Assembly (NCBI GenBank): GCA_046715235.1
Contig: JBKJZO010000089.1
Location: forward strand, 1 to 32,211
Direction: 5' to 3'
DNA length: 32,211 nt
DNA from: JBKJZO01 sp046715235
GTDB taxonomy: Bacteria > Actinomycetota > Actinomycetes > BP-191
Translations under genes and position numbers: made by a program
Part shown: positions 15,852 through 23,645 of the stretch, piece by piece
How positions within the stretch are numbered: position 1 is the stretch's first letter
Layout of the letters: every line of letters starts with the position of its first letter
Notes under the pieces: generated by a model
Databases searched by the model: none
The model's input: the letters and a program-made list of their open reading frames with translations, nothing else
What the model was told of the DNA's origin: nothing

Positions 15852-16073
15852 GTGCACGCCGTCGAACACGTACATAACACCAGCGACGCGCAAGCGCCGC
15901 CGACGGCCGATCCCGGGGACTCGTACGCCGAGCTGATCGAGATCGCCCGCCGGTACGGCCCGGAGGAGATCAAGCACCTCACTCGCGCCTACCAGGCGAT
16001 CGCGCCCCTGGGCGGCGGTCGCATGATCGACCTGACCGCGCTCGTGGAGAAGGCCCCCTCAGAGCAGCGGTAA
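15852..16073 (+). CDS. Small hypothetical protein
   Basis: 73 residues from a GTG at 15852 (GGAGGG just upstream, with short 3-nt spacing); an upstream start near 15774 in the same frame is possible. The predicted helical core is DSYAELIEIARRYGPEEIKH and LTRAYQAIAPLGGGRMIDL. It is soluble and not recognised. It is divergent from purF and its 3' end overlaps the convergent sterol-carrier-like gene by 15 nt (16059-16073). Confidence 0.6.
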   Translation: MHAVEHVHNTSDAQAPPTADPGDSYAELIEIARRYGPEEIKHLTRAYQAIAPLGGGRMIDLTALVEKAPSEQR

Positions 16074-16442
16074 GAACGCCGAGAGGTCCGCGCGCAAGCC
16101 ACTCGCGCGTACCCGGCCGTCCCGCACCGCGTCGCCCCAGTCGGCTCGTCCCGCTGCGAGCTGGACGAACGTGCTTGCGTCGGTCTCGACGATGTTGGGC
16201 GGTGTGCCCCGGGTGTGCCTGGGGCCCTCGCCACATTGAAAGGCCGTCCCGGCCGCCCCGGGGATGCGCACCTCGATGCTGTGCCCCGGCGCGCGCTCCC
16301 GCAGCAGGCTGGCGCAGTGCCGCAGAGCGAGCGATAGCGCACCCGCGCCGACGTCATCGGTGCCGTCGGCATCGAGAGCCCGCAGCACCTTCTCGACGGC
16401 CTCGCGCCCAGCCGCCGGGTCGACGCCAGCAGGCCTGGGCAT
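16059..16442 (-). CDS. Sterol-carrier family protein
   Basis: 127 residues from an ATG at 16442 that overlaps the purL stop by one base (TGATG). The C-terminal GTPPNIVETDASTFVQLAAG, ADWGDAVRDGRV and ASGLRADLSAFLPLL match an actinobacterial family annotated as sterol carrier-like, placed next to purL and purF. The SCP2 fold binds hydrophobic ligands, but a lipid role here is unproven; tight coupling to purL may only be transcriptional. The 3' end overlaps the convergent gene by 15 nt. Confidence 0.85.
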   Translation of the reverse strand: MPRPAGVDPAAGREAVEKVLRALDADGTDDVGAGALSLALRHCASLLRERAPGHSIEVRIPGAAGTAFQCGEGPRHTRGTPPNIVETDASTFVQLAAGRADWGDAVRDGRVRASGLRADLSAFLPLL

Positions 16443-18658
16443 CAGCCGAACAGCCTCGGCAACGTGCCCTCCCACGCGTCCCGCAGCTCGTCGATCGGTA
16501 CGTCGAAGAGACCTTGGATGTCGAGGCGCTCGCCGTCGACCACACCGATCCGGATCGCGGGGAAGCCGCGCGCCGCGCACATGTCCATGAACCGCGGCTC
16601 CTCCGAGCGCGGCAGCGCCACGACCGCGCGGGCACCGGATTCGCTGAACAGCCAGCCAAACGGGTCGGCACCCTCGGGTACGACGATGCGCGCGCCGTTG
16701 CCGCCGCGCAGGCAGGACTCGACGAGGGCCTGCGCGAGGCCTCCGTCGGAGAGGTCGTGCGCCGCCGACAGCATGCCGTCACGTGAACCGGCGACCAGGA
16801 TCTGGGCGAGCTGCCGCTCGGCCTCGAACTCGACTCGGGGCGGCAGACCGCCAAGGTGCCGGTGCGCCACCCAGGCCCATTCGGAACCGCCGAACTCGTC
16901 CGTCGTCTCGCCGAGCAGGACCAGCGTTTCGCCCTCGGTGGCGAACGCGATCGGCGTACGCCGAGCGACGTCGTCGATGACGCCGAGCACACCGACGATT
17001 GGCGTCGGGTTGATCGGCTGGTCACCGGTCTGGTTGTAGAAGCTGACGTTGCCGCCGGTGATCGGGGTGTTCATCTCGACACAGGCGTCGGCTAGACCGC
17101 GCACCGCTTCGGCGAATTGCCACATGACCTCGGGGTTCTCCGGCGAACCGAAGTTGAGGCAGTTGGTCGCGGCGATCGGCGTGGCGCCCGCCGCCGCGAC
17201 GTTGCGGCATGCCTCCAGCAGCGCGAGCTGCGCGCCGGCGTACGGATCGAGGCGGGTGTAGCGGCCGTTGCCGTCAGTCGAGAGCGCGATGCCGAGGCCG
17301 CTGTCGCTGACGCGGACGACGCCCGCATCGTCGGGCGCGGCGAGCGCCGTGTTGCCGAGGACGTAGCGGTCGTACTGCTCGGTCACCCAGCGGCGCGAGC
17401 ACAGGTTGGGCGAGGCGACCATCTCCAGCAGGGTGGCGCGCAGCTCGGCCCCGGACTTCGGCCGGGGCAGGTCGTCCGGCGGGTTGCTTTGCAGGGCGTC
17501 GAGGTCGGCTGGGCGCCGCATCGGCCGCTCGTACACCGGCCCGTCGTCGGCCAGCGATGCCGGCGGTACGTCGACGACGACGTCACCGCGCCAGGTAACA
17601 ACGAGGCGGCCGCTGTCGGAGACCTCGCCGATGGCCGTCGCGAGCGCGCCCCAGCGCTTGCAGATAGCAAGCACCTCGTCGACGTTGCCCGGCTCGACGA
17701 TCGCGACCATGCGTTCCTGCGACTCGCTGGTGAGGATCTCCAGCGGCTCCATCGAGGCCTCGCGCAGCGGCACCTTGTCGAGCTGGACGAGCATGCCGCT
17801 GCCGCCATGGCTCGCCGTCTCGGACAGCCCGCAGGTGAGCCCGGCGCCGCCGAGGTCCTGGATGCCGGTGACCAGGCCGCTCTCGAACAGCTCGAGGCAG
17901 CACTCGATCAGCAGCTTCTCGGTGAAGGGGTCGCCGACCTGCACGCTCGGGCGCTTGGCTTCCTTGCCTTCGTCGAACGTCGCGCTGGCGAGGACGCTGA
18001 CGCCACCGATGCCGTCACGGCCGGTCTTGGCGCCGATGAGGATCACCTGGTTGCCCGGGCCGGTAGCCCGCGCTAGTTGCAGCTGCTCGTGCCGCAGTAC
18101 GCCGACGCACAACGCGTTGAGCAGCGGGTTGCCTTGGTAGGTCGGGTCGAAGACGAGTTCGCCGCCGATGTTGGGCAGGCCCAGGCAGTTGCCGTAGCCG
18201 CCCACGCCGGCCACGACACCGTCGAGAACCCTTTTGGTATCAGGGTGCTCGGCGTCACCGAAGCGCAGCGGGTCCATCACTGCGACCGGCCGGGCGCCCA
18301 TCGTCAGGATGTCGCGCACGATGCCGCCGATTCCGGTCGCGGCACCTTGGTACGGCTCGACGTACGACGGATGGTTGTGGCTCTCGACCTTGAACGTGAC
18401 GGCCAGGCCCTCGCCCACGTCGACGACGCCGGCGTTCTCGCCCATGCCCACCAGAAGGATGTCGCTCTTCTGCTCGCCGAAGCGGCGCAGATGCACCTTC
18501 GAGCTCTTGTAGGAGCAGTGCTCGCTCCACATCACGGCGTACATCGCGAGCTCGGTGTCACTCGGGCGGCGGCCGAGGATCTCGCAGATCCGGTCGTACT
18601 CGTCGGTCTTGAGACCGAGTTCGGCGTAGGGCTGATCGCTGATCGCAGGCGTCGTCAA
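16442..18658 (-). CDS. purL: Phosphoribosylformylglycinamidine synthase subunit PurL
   Basis: 738 residues: the small form of FGAM synthase, needing PurS and PurQ (both present in this window). It uses ATP and glutamine-derived ammonia to convert FGAR to FGAM. Motifs include MWSEHCSYKSSK, FKVESHNHPSYVEPYQGAAT, GIGGIVRDILTMGARPVAV, GVGGYGNCLGLPNIGGE, GGAGLTCGLSETA and ITGGNVSFYNQT. I chose the TTG at 18658, which has GGAG 6 nt upstream and precedes the family N-terminus. The downstream sterol-carrier gene is coupled. A strong hairpin (18769-18816) lies upstream. Confidence 0.97.
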   Translation of the reverse strand: MTTPAISDQPYAELGLKTDEYDRICEILGRRPSDTELAMYAVMWSEHCSYKSSKVHLRRFGEQKSDILLVGMGENAGVVDVGEGLAVTFKVESHNHPSYVEPYQGAATGIGGIVRDILTMGARPVAVMDPLRFGDAEHPDTKRVLDGVVAGVGGYGNCLGLPNIGGELVFDPTYQGNPLLNALCVGVLRHEQLQLARATGPGNQVILIGAKTGRDGIGGVSVLASATFDEGKEAKRPSVQVGDPFTEKLLIECCLELFESGLVTGIQDLGGAGLTCGLSETASHGGSGMLVQLDKVPLREASMEPLEILTSESQERMVAIVEPGNVDEVLAICKRWGALATAIGEVSDSGRLVVTWRGDVVVDVPPASLADDGPVYERPMRRPADLDALQSNPPDDLPRPKSGAELRATLLEMVASPNLCSRRWVTEQYDRYVLGNTALAAPDDAGVVRVSDSGLGIALSTDGNGRYTRLDPYAGAQLALLEACRNVAAAGATPIAATNCLNFGSPENPEVMWQFAEAVRGLADACVEMNTPITGGNVSFYNQTGDQPINPTPIVGVLGVIDDVARRTPIAFATEGETLVLLGETTDEFGGSEWAWVAHRHLGGLPPRVEFEAERQLAQILVAGSRDGMLSAAHDLSDGGLAQALVESCLRGGNGARIVVPEGADPFGWLFSESGARAVVALPRSEEPRFMDMCAARGFPAIRIGVVDGERLDIQGLFDVPIDELRDAWEGTLPRLFG

Positions 18659-18768
18659 GGAAGCTCCACGCTGGGGGTCTGCAGTGACGCCAGCTTACCG
18701 GCGCGAATGGGCATCGGTGGCGCTGCGACGGCTGATCCGGGGCGCCTCAGCCGGCGAGGACGCTCGGG

Positions 18769-18816
18769 GTTTGGGTCTCCTGCTCTGCGGAAAACCGCGG
18801 AGCAGGGGACCCAAAC
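18769..18816. terminator. 22-bp hairpin with AAAA loop between genes
   Basis: GTTTGGGTC-T-CCTGCTC-T-GCGG pairs with CCGC-G-GAGCAGG-G-GACCCAAAC across an AAAA loop. In plus-strand RNA all 22 positions pair (two as U-G); in minus-strand RNA those two are C-A mismatches. It sits 15 nt past the stop of the leftward gene at 18831 and about 110 nt upstream of purL. It probably terminates that leftward gene, but there is no T-tract and the better fold is on the opposite strand. Confidence 0.6.
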
Positions 18817-18830
18817 GGGACGCGACCCGG

Positions 18831-19355
18831 TCAGTCCATGCAGTAGGTGGTGGCGTGTACGGCGCCGATGACGCCCGGTTCGAAGGCGTCGACCCAGCCG
18901 GTGGCGTCCTTCTCGGTGTCGAAGTAGATCGCCGTCGCGTAGTAGGTGACGCCCGGCTCCAGACGGAACCCCGCTCGGACCAAGTTCGAAGCGGCATCGC
19001 CATCGCAGCCGAGTTCGCCCGCGGCACGGTCACCGCCGGCGTTGGGATATCCCGCCGCTACCAGTTGCTGCCGCGCCACACCATGAGCCGGGTCGCGCTG
19101 GTCTCGCGTGATCGCGAGGTAGACCGCCCAGATCCCTTCGCCGTGCGTCAGGTGCTTGGCGATCGGGGGAAAGGTTGGCCGGGTCACTGGCGGTGCGGAG
19201 CTCGCGGGGGGCTCGGAGGTCGGGGGCGCGGTTGTGGGCGCGGGCGATGCGATCGGCGATGCGCCGCGGTCGGGGCCGAGGACGACGATGGCCGAGACGA
19301 CGCCGGCAACCGCGACTGCGCTTGCGAGGGCGCTCGCGACGTGGATGGGCTTCAC
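18831..19355 (-). CDS. Membrane-anchored secreted hypothetical protein
   Basis: 174 residues from a GTG at 19355. An N-terminal hydrophobic anchor or signal (about residues 7-27) is followed by a Pro/Ser/Thr/Ala-rich linker (about 32-65) and a compact C-terminal domain: GIWAVYLAITRD, GELGCDGDAASNL, VTYYATAIYFDTEKDATGWV and a terminal YCMD. The two Cys could form a disulfide outside the cell. The pattern resembles actinobacterial exported proteins of unknown function with a SPOR-like layout, but I cannot name the family. No lipobox Cys is visible. Divergent from the ArsR-type gene. Confidence 0.75.
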   Translation of the reverse strand: MKPIHVASALASAVAVAGVVSAIVVLGPDRGASPIASPAPTTAPPTSEPPASSAPPVTRPTFPPIAKHLTHGEGIWAVYLAITRDQRDPAHGVARQQLVAAGYPNAGGDRAAGELGCDGDAASNLVRAGFRLEPGVTYYATAIYFDTEKDATGWVDAFEPGVIGAVHATTYCMD

Positions 19356-19393
19356 CTGCCGTTAGACCGGCGAGGGGGCCTGGAGTTTCCGCG

Positions 19394-19422
19394 TTGACTC
19401 GCGGGGCACATGTAGGCATTCT
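19394..19422 (+). promoter_or_regulatory. Candidate promoter of the ArsR-SRPBCC pair
   Basis: TTGACT (19394-19399), a 17-nt spacer, and CATTCT (19417-19422). The ATG at 19431 is only 8 nt past the -10-like box, so the transcript would be leaderless or nearly so, which is common in actinobacteria and agrees with the absence of a Shine-Dalgarno. A TACGTA palindrome lies between the -10-like box and the ATG and could take part in autorepression. Confidence 0.4.
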
Positions 19423-19430
19423 CTTACGTA

Positions 19431-19802
19431 ATGAGCGCCTTACACATTGACGAAGTATGGCGAGCGCTTGCGCATCCGATGCGCCGGCAGCTGCTCGATG
19501 CCCTCAGGGACGGACCGCGCACCTCGGGCGAGCTCGTCGAATCCGTCGGCGCCTCCAGGCATGTTGCCCTGCAGCATCTTGCCGTACTGCGCGGCGTCGA
19601 CCTGGTCATCGTCGAGAAGCAGGGACGCACCCGGCTCAACTACCTCAATGCAGTGCCATTGGAGGCCGCGATCGGCAGGTGGCTGTCGCCGTACCAGCAG
19701 GACTGGGCGGCAGCCCTGGTCGGGCTGCGCGCCACCGTCGAAGCGAGCCACCGTAACCCGCGGCGAGGCCGCGCCGAAGACAAGGACACCCGCAGTGCCT
19801 GA
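19431..19802 (+). CDS. ArsR/SmtB-family transcriptional regulator
   Basis: 123 residues. VWRALAHPMRRQLLDALRDGPRTSGELVE and the recognition helix SRHVALQHLAVLRGVDLV, then a beta wing VIVEKQGRTRLNYLN, give a standard winged-helix ArsR fold. No metal-binding Cys cluster is visible, so it probably does not sense metals directly. It starts at the ATG at 19431 without a ribosome-binding site. Its last 8 nt overlap the SRPBCC gene. ArsR regulators paired with SRPBCC-domain (AHSA1-like) genes are a common actinobacterial arrangement, usually self-regulating. Confidence 0.92.
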   Translation: MSALHIDEVWRALAHPMRRQLLDALRDGPRTSGELVESVGASRHVALQHLAVLRGVDLVIVEKQGRTRLNYLNAVPLEAAIGRWLSPYQQDWAAALVGLRATVEASHRNPRRGRAEDKDTRSA

Positions 19803-20328
19803 CCTCAAGCAATCGATCGAGATCAAAGCGCCCATCGAGAAGGTGTGGGCCGAGATCACGAAGCTTCGCGACAAGCAGCGCTGGCAGATCGACACGATTC
19901 TGGAGTCGTCGATGCAGCCGGGCGATCCGCTGTTTTACAAGTCGGAGGACGGCAAGCGCACGTTCGTCGTGGGGCGCGTGGTGGAGGTCGTCGAACCGAC
20001 ACGCTTCGCCCACACGTTTGTCCTGACGGTGCGCAACGACGAGCCGACGTTGGTCGTGTGGGAACTCGAGGCGCGCGGTGCGGAATCGACACGCGTGCTG
20101 CTGACGCACACCGGGTGGAAGCCGGACGTGAAGAACTTGAACAGGGTCGACAAGACGTGGGCCGGCATCGTCGCGGGTCTCAAGACTGTTATGGAAACAG
20201 GCAATATCGGCATCGGCGACCGCGTGAAGTACTTGTTCATGCGGCCGTTCATGTTCGCGCTGCCGGCGAGGACGAAAACCGAGCGTGTCGTCGTACCGGA
20301 CTGGATGCCCGAGGACACGCCGCGCTGA
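19795..20328 (+). CDS. SRPBCC (START-like) domain protein
   Basis: 177 residues from a GTG at 19795 with AAGGACA about 8 nt upstream, overlapping the regulator stop by 8 nt. The opening DLKQSIEIKAPIEKVWAEIT, then VVGRVVEVVEPTRFAHTFVL, VVWELEARG and TRVLLTHTGW, is the SRPBCC/AHSA1-type ligand-binding fold. The ligand is unknown. The C-terminus is basic and may contact membrane or partner (KYLFMRPFMFALPARTKTE). It lies tail-to-tail with purQ: the two stops are directly adjacent, TGA then TCA. Confidence 0.88.
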   Translation: MPDLKQSIEIKAPIEKVWAEITKLRDKQRWQIDTILESSMQPGDPLFYKSEDGKRTFVVGRVVEVVEPTRFAHTFVLTVRNDEPTLVVWELEARGAESTRVLLTHTGWKPDVKNLNRVDKTWAGIVAGLKTVMETGNIGIGDRVKYLFMRPFMFALPARTKTERVVVPDWMPEDTPR

Positions 20329-21009
20329 TCAGCGCGTGGCGAGCACCGTCGTGAGGACGCTGGTGAAGAAGCCGAGGCCGTCGGTGCCGGTGCCGGTCAG
20401 CGCCTCGACGGCGTGTTCGGGGTGGGGCATGAGACCGACGACATTTCCGGCCTCGTTGGTAATGCCGGCGATCTCGCGGGCCGACCCGTTCGTTGTCCAA
20501 CCGGTGTAGCGGAAGGCGACACGACCGGTCGACTCCAGCTCGTCGAGGGTCGCCTCGTCGGCGAAGTAGCGGCCGTCGCCGTTCTTGACCGGGATGACGA
20601 TCTCCTGGCCGTCGTCGTACGCCGACGTCCACGCGCTCTTGACGTTCTCGACCCTAAGCGCCTCCGGCCGGCACATGAACTTCTGGCCGGCGTTGCGCAG
20701 CAGTGCTCCGGGCAACAGATGCGACTCGCAGAGCACCTGGAAACCGTTGCAGATGCCGAGGACCGGACCGCCCTGGCGGGCGAACTCGACGACGGACTCC
20801 ATCACAGCGGCGAACCTCGCGATCGCCCCCGAACGAAGGTAGTCGCCGTACGAGAAGCCCCCGGGCAGGATCACGGCGTCGACCGAGCGCAGGTCACGGT
20901 CGCCGTGCCAGAGCGCGACCCCCTCGCCACCGGCAATGCCGACGGCGCGCAACGCGTCGCGGTCGTCGAGCGAGCCAGGAAAGGTGACTACGCCGACGCG
21001 AGCACTCAT
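20329..21009 (-). CDS. purQ: Phosphoribosylformylglycinamidine synthase subunit PurQ
   Basis: 226 residues. The glutaminase subunit of FGAM synthase supplies ammonia to PurL. The class I amidotransferase triad is visible: Cys in LGICNGFQVL, His and Glu in PHPEHAVE. Other motifs are VGVVTFPGSLDDRDA and ILPGGFSYGDYLRSGAIAR. The ATG at 21009 has GGAGAG just upstream. It is separated from purL by unrelated genes, whereas many actinobacteria keep purQ next to purS or purL. Convergent with the SRPBCC gene, with no gap between stops. Confidence 0.97.
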   Translation of the reverse strand: MSARVGVVTFPGSLDDRDALRAVGIAGGEGVALWHGDRDLRSVDAVILPGGFSYGDYLRSGAIARFAAVMESVVEFARQGGPVLGICNGFQVLCESHLLPGALLRNAGQKFMCRPEALRVENVKSAWTSAYDDGQEIVIPVKNGDGRYFADEATLDELESTGRVAFRYTGWTTNGSAREIAGITNEAGNVVGLMPHPEHAVEALTGTGTDGLGFFTSVLTTVLATR

Positions 21010-21105
21010 GGACTCTCCGAACTCCTGGGATGAACCCAGGATACCGGCCTCATACCAGGCGCCGCGCACCCTCAAGCAACTGTCGCGAGCTCCGATATCA
21101 ACCAC

Positions 21106-22302
21106 ATGAGACCCGTGACGGACGGCTCCACCCGGGTGAGCCTGGCCGCGCGCGTGCGTGTATCGCGATCTTTCTCCGGTCTGGTGAAGGTGCAGGCTGC
21201 GGCTACGCGGGCGCGGTGGGGCCTCCTGCCGCTCGCCGGGGCTGTCGCCGGCGTGATCGCTGTGCGCGACGGGACGCCCGGTGACTACGGCACCTTCGTT
21301 TCAGCGGGAGCAGACCTGATCGGGGGACGACTCAGTGACGTCTACGCTGATCCCGGCGTACAGGCTGGACCCTTACAGCTGCTTGCGCTGACCGCCTTCC
21401 GCCCGCTAGACCGTCTGCACGCGGGACTAGGCCTCGCCGCACTCGACGTCGTCGGCAGCATCGTCACGGTCGTCGCCATAGCGCTGGCTGTCGGCTGGTT
21501 CCGACGCCGTTTGCTGATGCCGCCGTCGCCGTCACTGCAACTCGCCGTCGGGCTAACCGCGGCCCTTTGGGGTGCCTCGGCCACGGCGTTCCAGTACGGG
21601 CATCCTGCGCAGGTCGTCGTACCGGCCGCGTGGCTGGCAGCCGCTGCGATGTCGCGCGACGGGCGGTCCGCCGCCGCCGGTATCACACTCGGTCTCGCGT
21701 GCGGGTGGGAGACCTGGGCAGTGCTCGGGCTACCAGTGCTGCTGCTCGCCCCAAGCTTGTGGAGCGCCATGCGAGCCGGCATCGCCGCGGCTGTGAGCGC
21801 GGTAATGCTCTTCGCGCCGTTCGTGATCGCCGGCGACTTCGCGATGTTCCGTTTGAACTGGAGCGTGACCGGCAACGGTGCGCTGCACTTGCTCTTCCCG
21901 AACGCGACGACGTTCACCTGGCAGATGCGGGCAATCCAGACGATCGCGTCTCTCGCCGCGGCGGCCGCCGTCGGCTGGTTGCTTAGGCGCCGGGCGGACT
22001 CGGTTTGGCTGGTGCCGCTGGTCGCCGTACTCGTGCGCCTGGCGTTGGACCCGTTGAACTACACCTACTACCAGGTCGCCCCGCAACTTCTGGTTCTCTT
22101 CGGCTGCGGTTTGCTCGGCGCACGACGGCCATCGCACACGCTTGCCGTGCTACTGCTCACCTACGCCACGTTCGTCGTCCCCGTTGTGGCGCTCCCACTG
22201 AGCATCTGCGCCGTGATCGTCTCGTGTCGCGCGCCGCACATAGTTGCGGCCACCCTCCTGCCGAGCCGCGTCGAACCAACCGTCGCGGTCATACCTGGAT
22301 AA
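21106..22302 (+). CDS. Polytopic membrane protein, possibly GT87-like
   Basis: 398 residues with about nine or ten hydrophobic helices spread over the whole length. The N-terminal outside loop has GDYGTFVSAGADLIGG and a downstream QAGPLQLLALTAF, a layout seen in actinobacterial GT-C type (DUF2029/GT87) mannosyltransferase-like proteins. No clear catalytic DxD-type motif is certain, so I do not claim the activity. Divergent from purQ (96-nt intergenic region), and the diguanylate cyclase gene follows closely. The first 35 residues are basic and may be cytoplasmic. Confidence 0.7.
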   Translation: MRPVTDGSTRVSLAARVRVSRSFSGLVKVQAAATRARWGLLPLAGAVAGVIAVRDGTPGDYGTFVSAGADLIGGRLSDVYADPGVQAGPLQLLALTAFRPLDRLHAGLGLAALDVVGSIVTVVAIALAVGWFRRRLLMPPSPSLQLAVGLTAALWGASATAFQYGHPAQVVVPAAWLAAAAMSRDGRSAAAGITLGLACGWETWAVLGLPVLLLAPSLWSAMRAGIAAAVSAVMLFAPFVIAGDFAMFRLNWSVTGNGALHLLFPNATTFTWQMRAIQTIASLAAAAAVGWLLRRRADSVWLVPLVAVLVRLALDPLNYTYYQVAPQLLVLFGCGLLGARRPSHTLAVLLLTYATFVVPVVALPLSICAVIVSCRAPHIVAATLLPSRVEPTVAVIPG

Positions 22303-22329
22303 TCTGAAGGCTTGTCAGAAGGAGGGTTG

Positions 22330-23640
22330 GTGAACGAGCCCCACGCCGCGCCTGACCCGACCGCCAACGAGTCGGAGGAACGCTACCGGCGTCTGGTCGA
22401 CCTCTCGCCTGACAGCGTCTTCGTCATCCAGGACGACTACCACGTCTTCGCCAACGTGACCGGCCTGGCTCTGCTCGGCGCGGAGACGCTCGAGGATCTT
22501 CAGCGCCGGCCGGCGAACGAGTTCATGCATCCGGCGTACCGCGAGAAGGCCGCGACGCGGATGGGCAAGATCCGCGACGGTCACGACCTCGAATACCTCG
22601 ACGAGCAGATCATCACGTTGCAGGGGGAGATCCGCGACATCGAGGCCGCGGGACGGCAGATCATGTACCAGGGAAAACCCGCGGTGCTGGTGGTCATCCG
22701 CGACGTCGGCGTACGCAAGGCCGCCGAACTCGCGCAGCAGCGAGCCGAGCGCCGCTTCCACGCCGCGTTCGAGCACGCGCCGATCGGCATGGCGATCCTT
22801 GACCTCGACGGGATCGTGACCGAGGCCAACCCGGCACTGACCGCGATGCTCGGATATGCCACCGACGAGCGAGTCGGGCGGTCGCTGCTCGGCATCATCG
22901 ACCAGTACGAATGGGCCAACTACGACGCGGCGTTCCACCGGCTCGTGACCGGTGACTCCGAGGTCGAGCACATCGAGCTGCAGTGCGTGCGGGCCGACGG
23001 CGAGACGTTGCGCGGCAGCCTCGCGCTCTCGGCCAGCCCTGAGGAAACGGGTCACGACCGCACGTTCGTCGTCCACCTGCAGGACGTGACGCTAGCCCGC
23101 ACGGCCGAGGAGAAGCTGGCGCACCAGGCGATGCACGACCCCCTCACCGACCTGCCCAACCGACTGCTGTTCATGGACCGGCTCAGCCAGGCGGTACGCC
23201 GGGCGCTGCGGCATCCGCGCGCGGTTTCCGTGCTCTTCATCGACCTCGACGGCTTCAAGAACGTCAACGACACGTTCGGTCACGCCGGCGGCGACGTGCT
23301 CCTGCTCGAAGTCGCGCGTCGCCTACCCGACGTGCTCCGCCCTTCGGACACGGTCGCCCGTCTCGGTGGCGACGAGTTCGCCGTACTGATCGAGGACGCC
23401 GCCGGCGAGCGCGAAGTGGTGGCCATCGCCGAGCGGCTTGCTCGCGAAGTGGCGCAGCCGGTGCTGATCGAGGGCAAGGACGTGGTCGTCACTGCGAGCA
23501 TCGGCGCCGCGGTCGCCCACTCGCCGTCCGACGCGGAGGCGATCCTGCACGACGCGGACGCCGCAATGTACGCCGCGAAGGAGCAGGGCAAGGACGGCTG
23601 CGTCGTGTTCGACGTATCGATGCGCCCCCGCCCCGACTGA
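22330..23640 (+). CDS. PAS-PAS-GGDEF diguanylate cyclase
   Basis: 436 residues. Two PAS domains (about 15-125 and 140-260; EERYRRLVDLSPDSVFVI and RRFHAAFEHAPIGMAILD) precede a GGDEF domain beginning HDPLTDLPNRLLFMDRL. The active site RLGGDEFAVL is intact (GGDEF about 346-350), and the inhibitory I-site RPSD lies five residues before it, so product feedback is likely. There is no EAL or HD-GYP domain and no membrane segment: a cytoplasmic enzyme making c-di-GMP from GTP in response to an unknown PAS-sensed cue. The GTG at 22330 is preferred (AAGGAGG 4 nt upstream). Confidence 0.95.
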   Translation: MNEPHAAPDPTANESEERYRRLVDLSPDSVFVIQDDYHVFANVTGLALLGAETLEDLQRRPANEFMHPAYREKAATRMGKIRDGHDLEYLDEQIITLQGEIRDIEAAGRQIMYQGKPAVLVVIRDVGVRKAAELAQQRAERRFHAAFEHAPIGMAILDLDGIVTEANPALTAMLGYATDERVGRSLLGIIDQYEWANYDAAFHRLVTGDSEVEHIELQCVRADGETLRGSLALSASPEETGHDRTFVVHLQDVTLARTAEEKLAHQAMHDPLTDLPNRLLFMDRLSQAVRRALRHPRAVSVLFIDLDGFKNVNDTFGHAGGDVLLLEVARRLPDVLRPSDTVARLGGDEFAVLIEDAAGEREVVAIAERLAREVAQPVLIEGKDVVVTASIGAAVAHSPSDAEAILHDADAAMYAAKEQGKDGCVVFDVSMRPRPD

Positions 23641-23645
23641 CGCGC

